Shown here in pieces: positions 18,878 to 27,770 of a DNA stretch of 64,000 nucleotides. The notes under the pieces are model-generated. The model ran no database searches, was not told where the DNA came from, and saw only the letters and a program-made list of their open reading frames with translations. Source of the stretch: RYN-230 sp963760405. Its GTDB lineage: Bacteria > Actinomycetota > Actinomycetes > Streptosporangiales > Streptosporangiaceae. Where the stretch lies: positions 1,175,580 through 1,239,579 of the forward strand of contig CAVXCV010000004.1 of the NCBI GenBank assembly GCA_963760405.1. Reading direction: 5' to 3'. Position 1 is the stretch's first letter; each line of letters begins with the position of its first letter. The position numbers were made by a program, and so were the translations under genes.

Positions 18878-20526
18878 CGTCGCCAGCACTTCCCGCCCCC
18901 GGGGCCGATAACGCGCTTCCGGGGCTGAGCCGGCGCCGGATCCTGCTGATCATCGGGGCTCTGATGCTCGGCATGCTGCTGGCGGCGCTGGACCAGACCA
19001 TCGTCTCCACAGCCCTGCCGACGATCGTCGGCGATCTCAAGGGCGGCTCGCACATCGCCTGGGTGATCACCGCGTACCTGCTGGCCACGACGGTGTCCAC
19101 GCCGTTGTGGGGCAAGCTCGGCGACCAGTACGGCCGGAAGATCTTCTTCCAGGCGGCCATCGTCATTTTCCTGATCGGCTCGATCCTGTCCGGGCTCAGC
19201 TCGTCCATGTTCGAGCTCATCGCGTTCCGTGCGGTCCAGGGCCTGGGCGCCGGCGGGCTGATGGTGGGCGCGCAGGCCATCGTCGGGGACATCGTCTCGC
19301 CCCGGGAGCGCGGCCGGTACGTCGGCCTGTTCGGGGCGGTGTTCGGCTTCGCCAGCGTGGTCGGGCCGCTGCTCGGCGGGGTGTTCGTGGACAACCTGAC
19401 CTGGCGCTGGATCTTCTACATCAACGTGCCGATCGGCCTGATCGCGCTGGCCGTGGTGGCCAGCCAGGTGCCCGGCACCCTGACCCGGGTGCACCACGTC
19501 ATCGATTACCTCGGCACCCTGGTGCTGTCCGCCGCCGCGACCTCGTTCATCCTGCTCACCAGCCTGGGCGGGACGACCTACCCGTGGGCCTCGGCGCCCA
19601 TCTACATCCTCGGCGTGGCCGGGGTGCTGTTCGTCGTGGCGTTCGTCTTCGTCGAGCGCCGGGCGGTCGAGCCGGTGCTGCCGCTGCACCTGTTCAAGCT
19701 GCGGACGTTCTCGGTGACCAGCATCGTCGGGTTCATCGTCGGCTTCGCGATGTTCGGCGCGATCACCTACCTGCCCGCGTTCTTCCAGGTGGTCCGCGGC
19801 ATCTCGCCGACGCTCTCCGGGGTGTACCTGCTGCCGCTGATGGCCGGGCTGCTCGTCATGTCGATCGGGTCCGGCCAGATCATCTCCAAGACCGGCAGGT
19901 ACCGGTTCTTCCCGATCATGGGGTCGGCGCTGATGACCGTCGGCCTGTACCTGCTGCACCTGATGGGTGTGCACACGTCCACGTTCCTGGACGCGGTCTA
20001 CATGCTGGTGCTCGGCCTGGGCATCGGCGGGGTGATGCAGGTGCTGGTGATCATCGTGCAGAACGGGGTGCCGCACAGCGAGCTGGGCGTCGCAACCTCC
20101 GGGGCCACGTTCTTCCGGTCCATCGGCGGCTCGTTCGGCACCGCGATCTTCGGCGCGATCTTCGCCAACGTGCTCGTCGGCAACCTGGCCAGCCACCTGC
20201 ACGGGGTGCGCCTGCCGGCCGGGTTCAGCGCCGCGGACGCCACCCCGGCGCTGCTCAAGCACCTGCCCGCGGCGGTGCACGCGGGCTTCGTGGCGGGCTA
20301 CGCCGAGTCGATCCAGACCGTCTTCCTCGTGGCGGTGCCGATCGCCGCGCTGGCCTTCCTGGCCACCTGGCTGATCCCGCAGGTCGAGCTCAAGCAGTGG
20401 CCGGAGGCGGCGGCCACGGCACCGGCGGCGGCCAGCAGCGTGCCCGGCGCTCAGGTGCTGCCCGAGGCGCTGGACCCGCAGGCCGCCCAGGCCGCCGGGA
20501 CGGATCAGCCGCCCGCGTCTGGTTAG
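18874..20526 (+). CDS. EmrB/QacA-family (DHA2) drug:H+ antiporter
   Basis: 550 residues with about 14 hydrophobic helices, the DHA2 layout. Motif D1 is LDQTIVSTALPTIVGD at residues 34-49, motif A is GKLGDQYGRK at about 80-89, and motif C-like glycines lie in FGFASVVGPLLGGVF. A soluble Ala/Pro-rich tail of about 40 residues follows the last helix. It is translationally coupled to the TetR gene and expected to export toxic compounds at the proton's expense. Confidence 0.9.
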   Translation: MTSPALPAPGADNALPGLSRRRILLIIGALMLGMLLAALDQTIVSTALPTIVGDLKGGSHIAWVITAYLLATTVSTPLWGKLGDQYGRKIFFQAAIVIFLIGSILSGLSSSMFELIAFRAVQGLGAGGLMVGAQAIVGDIVSPRERGRYVGLFGAVFGFASVVGPLLGGVFVDNLTWRWIFYINVPIGLIALAVVASQVPGTLTRVHHVIDYLGTLVLSAAATSFILLTSLGGTTYPWASAPIYILGVAGVLFVVAFVFVERRAVEPVLPLHLFKLRTFSVTSIVGFIVGFAMFGAITYLPAFFQVVRGISPTLSGVYLLPLMAGLLVMSIGSGQIISKTGRYRFFPIMGSALMTVGLYLLHLMGVHTSTFLDAVYMLVLGLGIGGVMQVLVIIVQNGVPHSELGVATSGATFFRSIGGSFGTAIFGAIFANVLVGNLASHLHGVRLPAGFSAADATPALLKHLPAAVHAGFVAGYAESIQTVFLVAVPIAALAFLATWLIPQVELKQWPEAAATAPAAASSVPGAQVLPEALDPQAAQAAGTDQPPASG

Positions 20527-20930
20527 CGTGCGGGCGGTTCGCCGCGCCGCGCCCAGGACACGTTGACCATCCCGATGATGATCCAGATCAGCGCGGCCAG
20601 CCAGGCGTTGCTGGGGCTGAGGCTCAGCACGGCCCCGGTGGCGCCGATACCGATGCCCATCGAGCCCAGCCCCAGCACGATCGTGGTCCAGTTCGACCGC
20701 GCCACCGGGCTGACCTGGTAGTCCCGGGCTGGGCGGGAAGGCGGCCGGCTGCCCGGCTGGCCGAGCCGGGCATCTATCCGCTTGTCGATCTCCGCGCCGA
20801 TCCGCTCAACCAGGCTCTCCGCGACCGCGTCGTCATAGTCGCGGCCAAGCTCTTTGTGCACCGCCGCGGCGGCGGCGATGTCCTGCCGGGCCAGCTGATC
20901 CATTGCGACAAGATACATCTCGATGGTCAC
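20523..20930 (-). CDS. Conserved small membrane protein
   Basis: 135 residues, or about 126 if the internal ATG at MDQLARQDI is used. The N-terminal 55 residues are charged (HKELGRDYDDAVAESLVERI), followed by a basic linker and two hydrophobic helices at about 80-125. Many actinobacterial proteins share this layout of acidic helix, RPARDY-like linker and two helices, with no known function. It converges on the MFS gene with a 4-base overlap. Confidence 0.6.
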   Translation of the reverse strand: MTIEMYLVAMDQLARQDIAAAAAVHKELGRDYDDAVAESLVERIGAEIDKRIDARLGQPGSRPPSRPARDYQVSPVARSNWTTIVLGLGSMGIGIGATGAVLSLSPSNAWLAALIWIIIGMVNVSWARRGEPPAR

Positions 20931-21494
20931 GCCCGTCTATGCTCACTCAGCAGCTGTCCGGCGAAATCGGTGGCGCGAAGATCGTCAGGGCGAAATACTG
21001 GCCAGCCAGGCGAAGCGCGCATGGCAGGGGGATGCCGGCGGATGGCTGATCTTTCGGTCAATCGGGGCTTGCTGGAGAGCACGGCGCACCGCGCCAGGCC
21101 CGCGCGGCGGGTGGCATAGATGTGCTGGTCTGCCTGGCGGAGAACCAAGGCGTGCCGATCACCGCGTCCTGCCTGATCACCTACCTGGAACCGGCAGGGT
21201 GACCGGGTGCTGGTGGACGCGCTGCTACCGGAGCTGGCGGCGGAGGGGGGTCCTGGCGAGCGCCGTGAGGTGGCGCCCGCTGAGATCGCCGGATCTGCGG
21301 CCATACGGCGGCGCCGGGACATCCCGGCGCCGCCGTCCGCGGTTGCGGCGCGGGCCAGCGCCGCGGCCGGGTACTACCGGCACCGCGGCATCAGTGCAGT
21401 ACGTGCTCCGGTCGCTGCGTTAGCCGGCCGCTGGCGCCGGGGAGCGCGTGGATGTGGCAGTCCGCGGCTCTATGCGCGTGGATGCCTAGCCCGG
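20931..21494. other. 564-bp gap with one strong hairpin and no clear gene
   Basis: Frames here are short or Arg-rich antisense noise. The only structure I see is a perfect 13-bp GC-rich hairpin at 21306-21335 (listed separately). A short frame at 21117-21203 ending IDVLVCLAENQG-type sequence might be a gene tail, but it has no start and matches nothing I know. Confidence 0.4.
21306..21335. terminator. GC-rich hairpin, possible bidirectional terminator
   Basis: Perfect inverted repeat CGGCGGCGCCGGG-acat-CCCGGCGCCGCCG. No U-tract follows on either strand, as is common for actinobacterial terminators. Confidence 0.45.
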
Positions 21495-21863
21495 CTAGGT
21501 CCCCGGCTGCCCGGGAGTGGACGGCCAGCGGATCGTGACCACGATCGCGTCCTCCTCGGCCTGCCAGGAATGGTCGATGCCCGCCCCCCAGGTGACGTAG
21601 TCGCCCTGCCGCGTCAGGGTCACGCTGCCCACCGTGAGGTCGATCCGGAACACCCCGCTGACCAGGATCACGAGCGTGGACCGCCACTCACCGGTGGTCC
21701 ACTCCGCGCGCTGCTCGCCCTGCGGGTGGATGCCCCATTTCACCTCGACCGCCCCGGTCGCGCGGGCCGGCTCGTCCGGGGGACGGACGAAATGCCCAGC
21801 CAGCCAGCCCCGGTACTGGTCCGCGTCATCGTGCGCATTGCCGGCATACCAGCTATCCGCCAC
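21495..21863 (-). CDS. Cupin-fold small protein
   Basis: 122 residues. Short beta-strand-like stretches (WRSTLVILVSGVFRIDLT, LTRQGDYVTWGAGIDHSW) give the cupin pattern of a glycine-rich turn followed by G-D-Y-V and a late His. The metal-binding His set is incomplete, so it may bind a ligand without catalysis. Function unknown. Confidence 0.6.
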   Translation of the reverse strand: MADSWYAGNAHDDADQYRGWLAGHFVRPPDEPARATGAVEVKWGIHPQGEQRAEWTTGEWRSTLVILVSGVFRIDLTVGSVTLTRQGDYVTWGAGIDHSWQAEEDAIVVTIRWPSTPGQPGT

Positions 21864-22093
21864 TCATATCTCCAGGTCAGTTGCTACCCGATTAATCAGG
21901 CGCGCGAATTGTGATAAGCCACCGCTGGCCCGCTCCTGCCGCGGCTGCTGGGTCAACGGAACACTATGTCCGGGGATCGGCCGGATGGGCCAGGTGTACC
22001 TGGGTGATTTCCGGCAAACACCGGTGGCCCGCTCTTGCTGTGCCCGATCATTGACCGGGCATCTCGTCCGGGATTGGTCGGAGAAGGAGCGGT

Positions 22094-22846
22094 ATGGCCG
22101 GGGAACTGCAGGCTGAGGGCACAGCGGGGGACCTGGCCGCGGATGGCCCGGCGTGGCCGGCGGACGGCCCTGACGTCGCTGACGGCCCCGGTGCGCCGCT
22201 CACGGGCGATGACGCTGGCCCGGGCGGCCCGCCCGCTGGCCGCCGGCCGCGGCTGGCCTGGGCCGCGGGTATCGCGGTGGTCGTCGCCGGGTCCGTGGCC
22301 GCAGCCGTGGCCCTGAGCTCAGGCGGCGGGACACCCCAGGCTGGCCTGGGGCCCTCCGGGCACCCGGCGTTCCCGGCCGCGTCCAGCCCGCCGGCCTCAG
22401 CCAGCGCGGCCCAGCCGTCCGCGCAGGGCCCGCCCGCCATGGCAGCCATGCCCACGGTCCTGGGTCAGCCGCTCACCGCGGCCACCGCGGCGGTCACGGC
22501 GCGCGGGTTCGGCGACGTCTCTTACCTGGATGCCTGCTTCAGCTCACCTGATATCGGCGACGTGGTCCGGCAGAGCCCGGCCGGCGGGACGCAGCTGGCC
22601 CTGACCGCGCCGGTCCAGCTGTATGTCCAGGCCGCCAGCTGCGCCGCCGTGCCGAGCGTCATCGGGATGAGCCTGTCCAGCGCCTCGGCCACGCTCCGCC
22701 AGGCGGGCTTCACCCGGATCCCGTACTTCTACGGGTGCTACGGGTCCAGGAACTTTTCAGCCGTGGTGAGCCAGCTGCCCGGCCCGGGCGCCAGCTCCAG
22801 CACGACCCAGCCGGTGTCCCTCAAGCTCCAGGCGGCCAGCTGCTGA
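22094..22846 (+). CDS. Single-pass membrane protein with two PASTA repeats
   Basis: 250 residues from ATG 22094, behind GAAGGAG. A cytoplasmic Ala/Gly/Asp-rich N-terminus (about 55 residues) is followed by one helix (AWAAGIAVVVAGSVAAAVAL), a Pro/Ser linker and two PASTA domains (PTVLGQPLTAATAAVTARGF; PSVIGMSLSSASATLRQAGF). PASTA domains bind muropeptides or beta-lactams, so an outer-face peptidoglycan sensor or anchor is likely. No kinase domain is attached. Each PASTA repeat holds a Cys pair that may form a disulfide. Confidence 0.8.
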   Translation: MAGELQAEGTAGDLAADGPAWPADGPDVADGPGAPLTGDDAGPGGPPAGRRPRLAWAAGIAVVVAGSVAAAVALSSGGGTPQAGLGPSGHPAFPAASSPPASASAAQPSAQGPPAMAAMPTVLGQPLTAATAAVTARGFGDVSYLDACFSSPDIGDVVRQSPAGGTQLALTAPVQLYVQAASCAAVPSVIGMSLSSASATLRQAGFTRIPYFYGCYGSRNFSAVVSQLPGPGASSSTTQPVSLKLQAASC

Positions 22847-23117
22847 CCAGGCCTGCGGCAGGCGTCTGCCGGGTGCCCGCCCGGGCGGGCGCGGGTAAGG
22901 GCCAGGCGGCGTAACTCGCCCGCCATCTGCCGGGCACGGCCACGCCATTACCCGTTCAGCCGGTGGCCTCGTGTGTTGCGGTCTGGGCGAAGATCTGGGC
23001 AGCATGCTCGTAGCGCTTCTTGTGGGTGCACGAAGCAGCGGCTCACCGCAGCGTGGTGGTGTGGCTTCCAGCTGGCAGTCGGAGGACCCGTGACAGCCCG
23101 GACGATCGGCAGCAGCC

Positions 23118-24402
23118 GTGGTTGACTCGCCGAGCCCCGTGCAGTGGATGGACCGGCAGGCGGTGGTGGCGCTGCCGGAGGACGTCAGCCTGGCCAATTC
23201 GGGCCCGATCCGCGAGCAGCTGCTATCCGTCATCAACCGCGGCGCGGCCGTGCTCATCGTGGACATGACCGCGACGGTCTCCTGCGACCACTCCGGCGCG
23301 GACGCCATCAGCCGCGCCTATCAGCGTGCCGTGGCCAGTGGCACCGAGATCCGGCTGGTCGTCAGCCATGAGATCGTCCGCCGTACGCTCACCCTCAGCG
23401 GCGTCGACCGGCTGGTTTCCATCTACCCCACCCTCGAGGCGGCCTGGGCCACTGGCGCGGCGGCCGCGGCACCCGGCGAAGCTGAGGCATGTGGCCCTGC
23501 GGAGCCCGCGCCTCCCCGGCCAGACCCCGACGTCGGCCTGGAGGTGGCGTGGCTGGATCGCGACGGCGTGATCGTGTCGGTGAACGAGGCATGGCGGCTC
23601 TTTGCGGCGGCCAACGGGGGAGACCCGGCGCGGACCGGCCCAGGAATGTCCTATCTCGGTGTCTGCGCGGCCGCGGCCGGTGATCCGGTGGCGGAAGAGG
23701 TCGCCGCGGCCATCCATCGGGCGCTGGCCGGGGATCTGCCCGGGCCGCTGGGCGTCGAGGTGCCCTGCCACAGCCCGCACACGGCCCGCTGGTTTGACGT
23801 GCTGATCTCCACCCGCCGCACGTCCGGCGGGGAACCGGTGGGGGCGACCGTGACCCTGTCCCTGGCCCGGTCAGAGCCGCTGGCACTGGCAACCGCCGGT
23901 CAGGGGCGGGCCATGGGTCCCGGACGGCCGGGAACGGCGGTCCGGTCCGGGCGGGGCCGGTCCGGGCCGGGCACCGGCCAGGTCGCGCCCGCCGGGCCCG
24001 CACCGGCGCTCACCGGAACCGCCGCCTCCGCCGTGACCTGGCAGCTCGCTGAGGCCATCGAGGACGGGGTGGCGCTGACTGACGCCGATGGCGTGCTCGT
24101 GCTGGTCAACCGGCGGCTGGCGGACATGTTCGGCTACACCCGGGCTGAACTGCTTGGGCTCCCGGTTCAACTTGCTGATCCCGGCCGAACTGCGGACGGT
24201 TCATGGCGATCTTCGTGCGGCCTACGCGCGGGCTGCCGCGGACCGCCCGATGGGTGCCCGGGCCCAGCTGGTCGGGTTGCGCAAGGACGGGAGTAGTTTC
24301 CCCGTGCGGATCGGCCTCAGCCCGGTGCTGACCCCATCCGCCCGCCTCACCCTCGCCACGATTCGCGACATGACCGACCCGCAGCGATCCGGTGATCGCT
24401 AG
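23118..24402 (+). pseudogene. STAS-PAS signalling protein with a one-base frameshift
   Basis: Starts at GTG 23118. Residues 1-110 form a STAS/anti-anti-sigma-like domain (VVALPEDVSLANSGPIREQL, VDMTATVSCDHSGADAI, the Ser-Gly site kept). A PAS-like segment (AWLDRDGVIVSVNEAWRLF) lies at about 145-250, then a Gly/Pro linker and a second PAS (AIEDGVALTDADGVLVLVN, FGYTRAELLGLP). One extra C near 24167 moves the frame; the end of that PAS (LIPAELRTVHGDLRAAYARA to ATIRDMTDPQ) follows in the next frame to 24402. The next gene overlaps its stop. Probably part of a partner-switching (sigma-regulating) pathway. Confidence 0.7.
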
Positions 24403-24631
24403 CTGGCCGGCCCAGGCGCAGCTCGCGGGCTTGCCGCCAGCGGCGGAGGGGTCAGCTGGCCCGGCGGTACTGGACAGCATCACCAAGAAGATCTTCGACA
24501 TCGGACTCCGCCTGCAGGCCGTGCCCAGCCAGCCTGGCGATGGCGCCAGCCAGGTCATAGCGGAGGTCCTGCCCCTGCTGGACGACATCGTCCGCGACAT
24601 CCACGACGCGGCCTTCGCCGCCCACCACTAG
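24392..24631 (+). CDS. Stand-alone kinase dimerisation-like (DHp) protein lacking the phospho-His
   Basis: 79 residues from GTG 24392, overlapping the STAS-PAS gene by 11 bases. The core VLDSITKKIFDIGLRLQAV followed by LLDDIVRDIHDAAF aligns by eye with the HisKA_3 helices of DevS/NarX-type kinases (LHDVVIQRLFxxGLxLQ ... LDxxIRxIRxxIF). The His is replaced by Leu and no ATPase domain follows. A dimerisation or decoy role with the PAS protein is inferred. Confidence 0.55.
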   Translation: MIASWPAQAQLAGLPPAAEGSAGPAVLDSITKKIFDIGLRLQAVPSQPGDGASQVIAEVLPLLDDIVRDIHDAAFAAHH

Positions 24632-24794
24632 CGGTCGGCCCCGGGAGCGGGTACCCCGATCGGGCTGGGATAGGGGACCACCTGGGCGCAGGCCTGCGCG
24701 AGCGGGGTGAGCACGTCGGTCAGCTGGGCCAGCCCGTCCTCCGGCTCGGGCAGCGCGGCGTTGGCCGCAGCCAGCGGCGCAGGGGCATTCCTGG

Positions 24795-25682
24795 TCAGGG
24801 TGCGTGCAGCCAGGCCAGCAGGTCTGCCGGGGCGAGCTGCGCGGTGCGCGCGTGGTAGTGAGCCAGCTCCTCGCTGGTGAGGATCTCCCTGCCCGCGCCA
24901 GAGGTGCCGCGCCGGAAGAAGGCCGCGCTGCTCTTGAGGATGCCCCCGGCCGGTATGAACCGGTCCGCGTCCGCGCTCATCGCGTCGAAGGTGGCGGCCC
25001 GCACCAGGCCGGGCCAGGACTGCTCCGGCACCGTGATGCCGAGCCGCGCCGCGAGCCGCCGCATCTCGCCGTCGAGGTCAGCGATCAGGCTGTCGTAATG
25101 GACCAGCAGCACGTTGGGTGCGCTGCGCCGGGCCCAGGCGCCGGACAGGTGCCACATGACGCCAGGCAGCGAGTCCATTGCCGCGCGCGGGTCGGCGTCG
25201 TCGTTGATCCAGTCGAGCAGCCAGTCCCGCACCGGCTTGCGTGGCCGTGACGGGCTGGCAGGCTCCGGCTGGCCGGTCAGCTGCCGCATCCGCGCCCGGT
25301 TGATGTTGCCGCTGTGGTGGTAGAGCGACACGGCCATGTCCAGCGGGTGCCTGGCCGTGACGATGTACGTGGCCCGGGGATCGAGCGGAATCCCGTCCAG
25401 CGGGGTGTGCGTCTTGATGAACCGGCGGTGTTCCTGGGTGGCGAGCCGCGCGAGCACCTCGTCACGCGGGGCGATCAGGAAGTCGAGCCACGGCGACAGC
25501 CGTCCGAGGCTGTCCGGCAGCTCGGGCGTCTGGAAGATCAGCAGCGCGCAGATCATCTGGACCCAGGTGGTGCCGGTCTTGGATCGCGTGCTGATCACGA
25601 TGTCGCCGTCCCGGAACGGGAAGCCGGTCCATCGGGCGCTGTCCTCATCGGCGGACCGGTAACGTACGGGCGGCTCAGTCAC
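24795..25682 (-). CDS. PAPS-dependent sulfotransferase
   Basis: About 295 residues from GTG 25682; the frame also runs 57 bases further upstream. The 5'-phosphosulfate loop STRSKTGTTWVQ lies at about residues 32-43 and the 3'-phosphate motif RHPLDMAVSLYHHSG at about 110-124. FRRGTSGAGRE near the C-terminus matches the GxxGxxK-like region, with Arg in the Lys position. It transfers sulfate from PAPS to an alcohol or amine acceptor (cytosolic sulfotransferase_1 family). The acceptor is unknown. It lies 57 bp before a GNAT gene on the same strand. Confidence 0.85.
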   Translation of the reverse strand: MTEPPVRYRSADEDSARWTGFPFRDGDIVISTRSKTGTTWVQMICALLIFQTPELPDSLGRLSPWLDFLIAPRDEVLARLATQEHRRFIKTHTPLDGIPLDPRATYIVTARHPLDMAVSLYHHSGNINRARMRQLTGQPEPASPSRPRKPVRDWLLDWINDDADPRAAMDSLPGVMWHLSGAWARRSAPNVLLVHYDSLIADLDGEMRRLAARLGITVPEQSWPGLVRAATFDAMSADADRFIPAGGILKSSAAFFRRGTSGAGREILTSEELAHYHARTAQLAPADLLAWLHAP

Positions 25683-25742
25683 CCGGCGAGAATAGTCCGC
25701 ACCGGTGGCTGCGTCGGCCCAGCAACAGCGGCAGGCCACTCA

Positions 25743-26222
25743 TCACCTCCGGGAACTGCGTGGTGTCCAGAGCATCAGGGCGTCAGCGGGGCCAAACCCG
25801 GCGCGCCGGTAGAACGGGATGGACCTCTCGGTCGGGCTCAGCACCACCCGGGCGAGACCGGTCTCGGCCGCATAGCCCAGCACCACGTCAATGAGCTGCC
25901 CGCCGATGCCCCGGTTGCGGTAGGCCGCGAGAACGAAGGCGTTGCCGAGGTATCCCCAGCTGCTCGGCCTGCGTCCCGGCCGTGGCATCCGCTCGAAGAT
26001 GGTCAGGTTCATCATCCCGACCGGGTGCTCATCAGCCTCAGCCAGCCAGCTGATCCGGCGCGACGACTCCCGCTCGAACCAGGCCGCGAACCTCTCCTCG
26101 AAGCCCGGGTCGCCGTGCTCACCATCGTGCTCAAGCGTCCACTCGCGGCGCAGCCGGGCGATCGCTGCCAGGTCCGCCTGTCCGGCCCGCCGGATCCTGG
26201 CTTCGGTCACCGGCCCGGGCAC
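25743..26222 (-). CDS. GNAT-family N-acetyltransferase
   Basis: 159 residues. The acetyl-CoA motif A is visible as NAFVLAAYRNRGIGGQLIDVVLGYA at about 92-116 (the RNRGIG pyrophosphate loop), and motif B as SIPFYRRAGF near the end. These enzymes acetylate amines of small molecules or proteins. It may share a transcript with the sulfotransferase downstream. Confidence 0.85.
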   Translation of the reverse strand: MPGPVTEARIRRAGQADLAAIARLRREWTLEHDGEHGDPGFEERFAAWFERESSRRISWLAEADEHPVGMMNLTIFERMPRPGRRPSSWGYLGNAFVLAAYRNRGIGGQLIDVVLGYAAETGLARVVLSPTERSIPFYRRAGFGPADALMLWTPRSSRR

Positions 26223-26254
26223 CTTGCCCGTGGCGGACGGCTACGGCGATCGGC

Positions 26255-26290
26255 ACGGTACACCTAAGTACCGTACTGACGGAGGTACGG
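26255..26290. promoter_or_regulatory. Inverted and direct repeats of TACCGT / ACGGTA
   Basis: ACGGTA-N8-TACCGT forms an inverted repeat, and a third site, TACGGT, lies 10 bp further on. The cluster sits between the divergent GNAT gene and a tiny frame at 26293. It looks like an operator, but I cannot name the regulator. Confidence 0.35.
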
Positions 26291-26292
26291 TC

Positions 26293-26361
26293 ATGGGCTC
26301 CGCGATGAGCACCTCACCCTGCGGTAGTCACCCGCCGGGTCAGGATGTCGGCGACCGGTAG
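26293..26361 (+). CDS. 22-residue ORF with a good ribosome site
   Basis: ATG 26293 lies 7 bases after GGAGG. It codes for a short Ser/Pro/Gly peptide ending PPGQDVGDR. It may be a leader peptide, or the 5' end of a lost gene under the inverted-repeat operator just upstream. Nothing in the peptide shows a function. Confidence 0.25.
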   Translation: MGSAMSTSPCGSHPPGQDVGDR

Positions 26362-26538
26362 CATGACGATCATGCCATTCCGTTAGCACTAGGCCCCCGC
26401 GCACTGCCCAGCCGCTGCCTTCGGCCGCGGTCGTTGTGGTGTGCGCGGGCGCGCTGGCTGGCTCCGTGATCCCGTCCGCGGTCCTCCTTGACCGCTCGGT
26501 TCCGTTTCCCATCGGCCCGAGCCCAAGGAGAACCCGCC

Positions 26539-27264
26539 GTGCCCGCTGGCAGGCGTGCCCCTTTCGTCGTCCTGCTTTCCCTGCTCCAGCGCCGCTTCCC
26601 CGACCTCGACGATCCCGCTCAGCTGATCGGCAAGGGTGCGGTCCTGGTCAACGGCGTGCCCGCGGCCAGCCCGCGGACGCGCGTGCGCGCGGACGCCGCC
26701 ATCCGGATACGCCATCCTCGTCCCCTGCGCGGGACGGTCAAGCTCGCCCACGCCCTGACCGCCTTCGGGGTCCGTGCGGCCGGCGTTGTCGCGCTCGACC
26801 TGGGCGCGGCGGCCGGCGGATTCACCCAGGCCCTGCTCGACGCCGGGGCGGCCCGCGTCTACGCCGTTGATGCCGGCGTCGGCCAGCTCCGCGGATGGCT
26901 GCGAGCCGATGCCCGGGTGATCAATCTGGAGCGCACCAACCTGGCCGAGCTCAGCCAGCGCCTCATCGGCGAGCCGGTGGAGCTGATCACGATGGACCTG
27001 TCCTACCTCGCCGTCGCCGAGGCCATCGGCCAGATCGACCGGCAGCTGCTGGCGCCAGCCGCACAGCTCATCGCGCTGATCAAGCCAACCTTTGAGCTGC
27101 ATAGCGCCGCACTCGCCGATCAGCCGGAGCAGGTCGCAGCGGCTGTCCAGGCGGCAGCACGCGCGCTGGAGGAGCACGGGTGGCGGGTGCTGGGCCAGCA
27201 GCAATCGCCCATCCTGGGATCGAAGGGAGCGGTCGAAGTGCTTGTGCACGCTACGTCCGGATAG
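26539..27264 (+). CDS. tlyA: TlyA-family rRNA 2'-O-methyltransferase / hemolysin-like
   Basis: About 241 residues. I chose GTG 26539 because AAGGAG lies 8 bases before it; the frame is open from 26488. The N-terminal S4 RNA-binding segment (LIGKGAVLVNGVPAASPRTRV) is followed by an FtsJ-like methyltransferase: DLGAAAGGFTQALLDAGAA (SAM loop), MDLSYLAV and LIKPTFEL, matching the TlyA DVS/KPQFE motifs. TlyA methylates 16S and 23S rRNA and affects capreomycin sensitivity. The S4 part is more divergent than in mycobacterial TlyA. Confidence 0.8.
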   Translation: MPAGRRAPFVVLLSLLQRRFPDLDDPAQLIGKGAVLVNGVPAASPRTRVRADAAIRIRHPRPLRGTVKLAHALTAFGVRAAGVVALDLGAAAGGFTQALLDAGAARVYAVDAGVGQLRGWLRADARVINLERTNLAELSQRLIGEPVELITMDLSYLAVAEAIGQIDRQLLAPAAQLIALIKPTFELHSAALADQPEQVAAAVQAAARALEEHGWRVLGQQQSPILGSKGAVEVLVHATSG

Positions 27265-27284
27265 CCGGATCCCGGAGATCGTGG

Positions 27285-27646
27285 TTAGGGCGTGATGACG
27301 GTGCGCTGGTCGCCGTTGGTGTCTGTCCAGGCAGTTTCGATGTCAGCGAGCGGAATGGCGTGTGCGTCTACCTGGAAGGTTCCGTTGGTGATCTCGGCGG
27401 CTAGATCGGGGAGTTCGGCCAGGATGTCGCGGGTCGAAACCGAGCCTTGTCCGCTGCCGACGATCTGCAGCCGCGCGGCACGGAGCGCCGCGGGGACCGC
27501 GGCGGCGGATCCGGCGACCGATCCCACCTCGATCCAGGTCAGGGGCTGCCCGCGGTCGGTGCGGTTCATGACAACGGCGAGCATCGCGTCGGCTGTGGGC
27601 TGGCCCCAGACGTAGTCGATGACGATGTTGACATCATCGGGCTCCT
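27285..27646 (-). pseudogene. C-terminal remnant of a medium-chain (quinone-type) dehydrogenase
   Basis: The frame runs from just after a TGA at 27647-27649 to 27285 and encodes about 120 residues (VIDYVWGQPTADA, LQIVGSGQGS, ITNGTFQVDAHAIPLADIETAW), the cofactor-domain end of an NADPH:quinone reductase/zinc-less alcohol dehydrogenase. The first 200 residues, including the catalytic domain and the GxGxxG loop, are missing. ATG at 27584 could start a peptide, but it would be non-functional. A truncated remnant. Confidence 0.75.
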
Positions 27647-27770
27647 GTCACCCGCGGGTCATCTCTTGTCACGTACGGTTGGTACGAACGGGCCCAACCA
27701 GCGGCCAGCAGAAACGAGGACCCCAGTGCAGAGGTCTGTCAGCCCCCTTTAGGACCCCCTTAGGCGGCCA

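Noticed and set aside
18799..20280. 493-residue minus-strand frame opposite the MFS exporter
   Set aside because: Composition is His/Asp/Gln/Arg noise typical of high-GC antisense, and the plus strand is a complete 14-helix transporter.
24628..24790. Minus-strand frame reading ALPEPEDGLAQLTDVLTPLA
   Set aside because: Looks like a protein tail, but it has no start, runs into the sulfotransferase 3' end and matches no family I can name.
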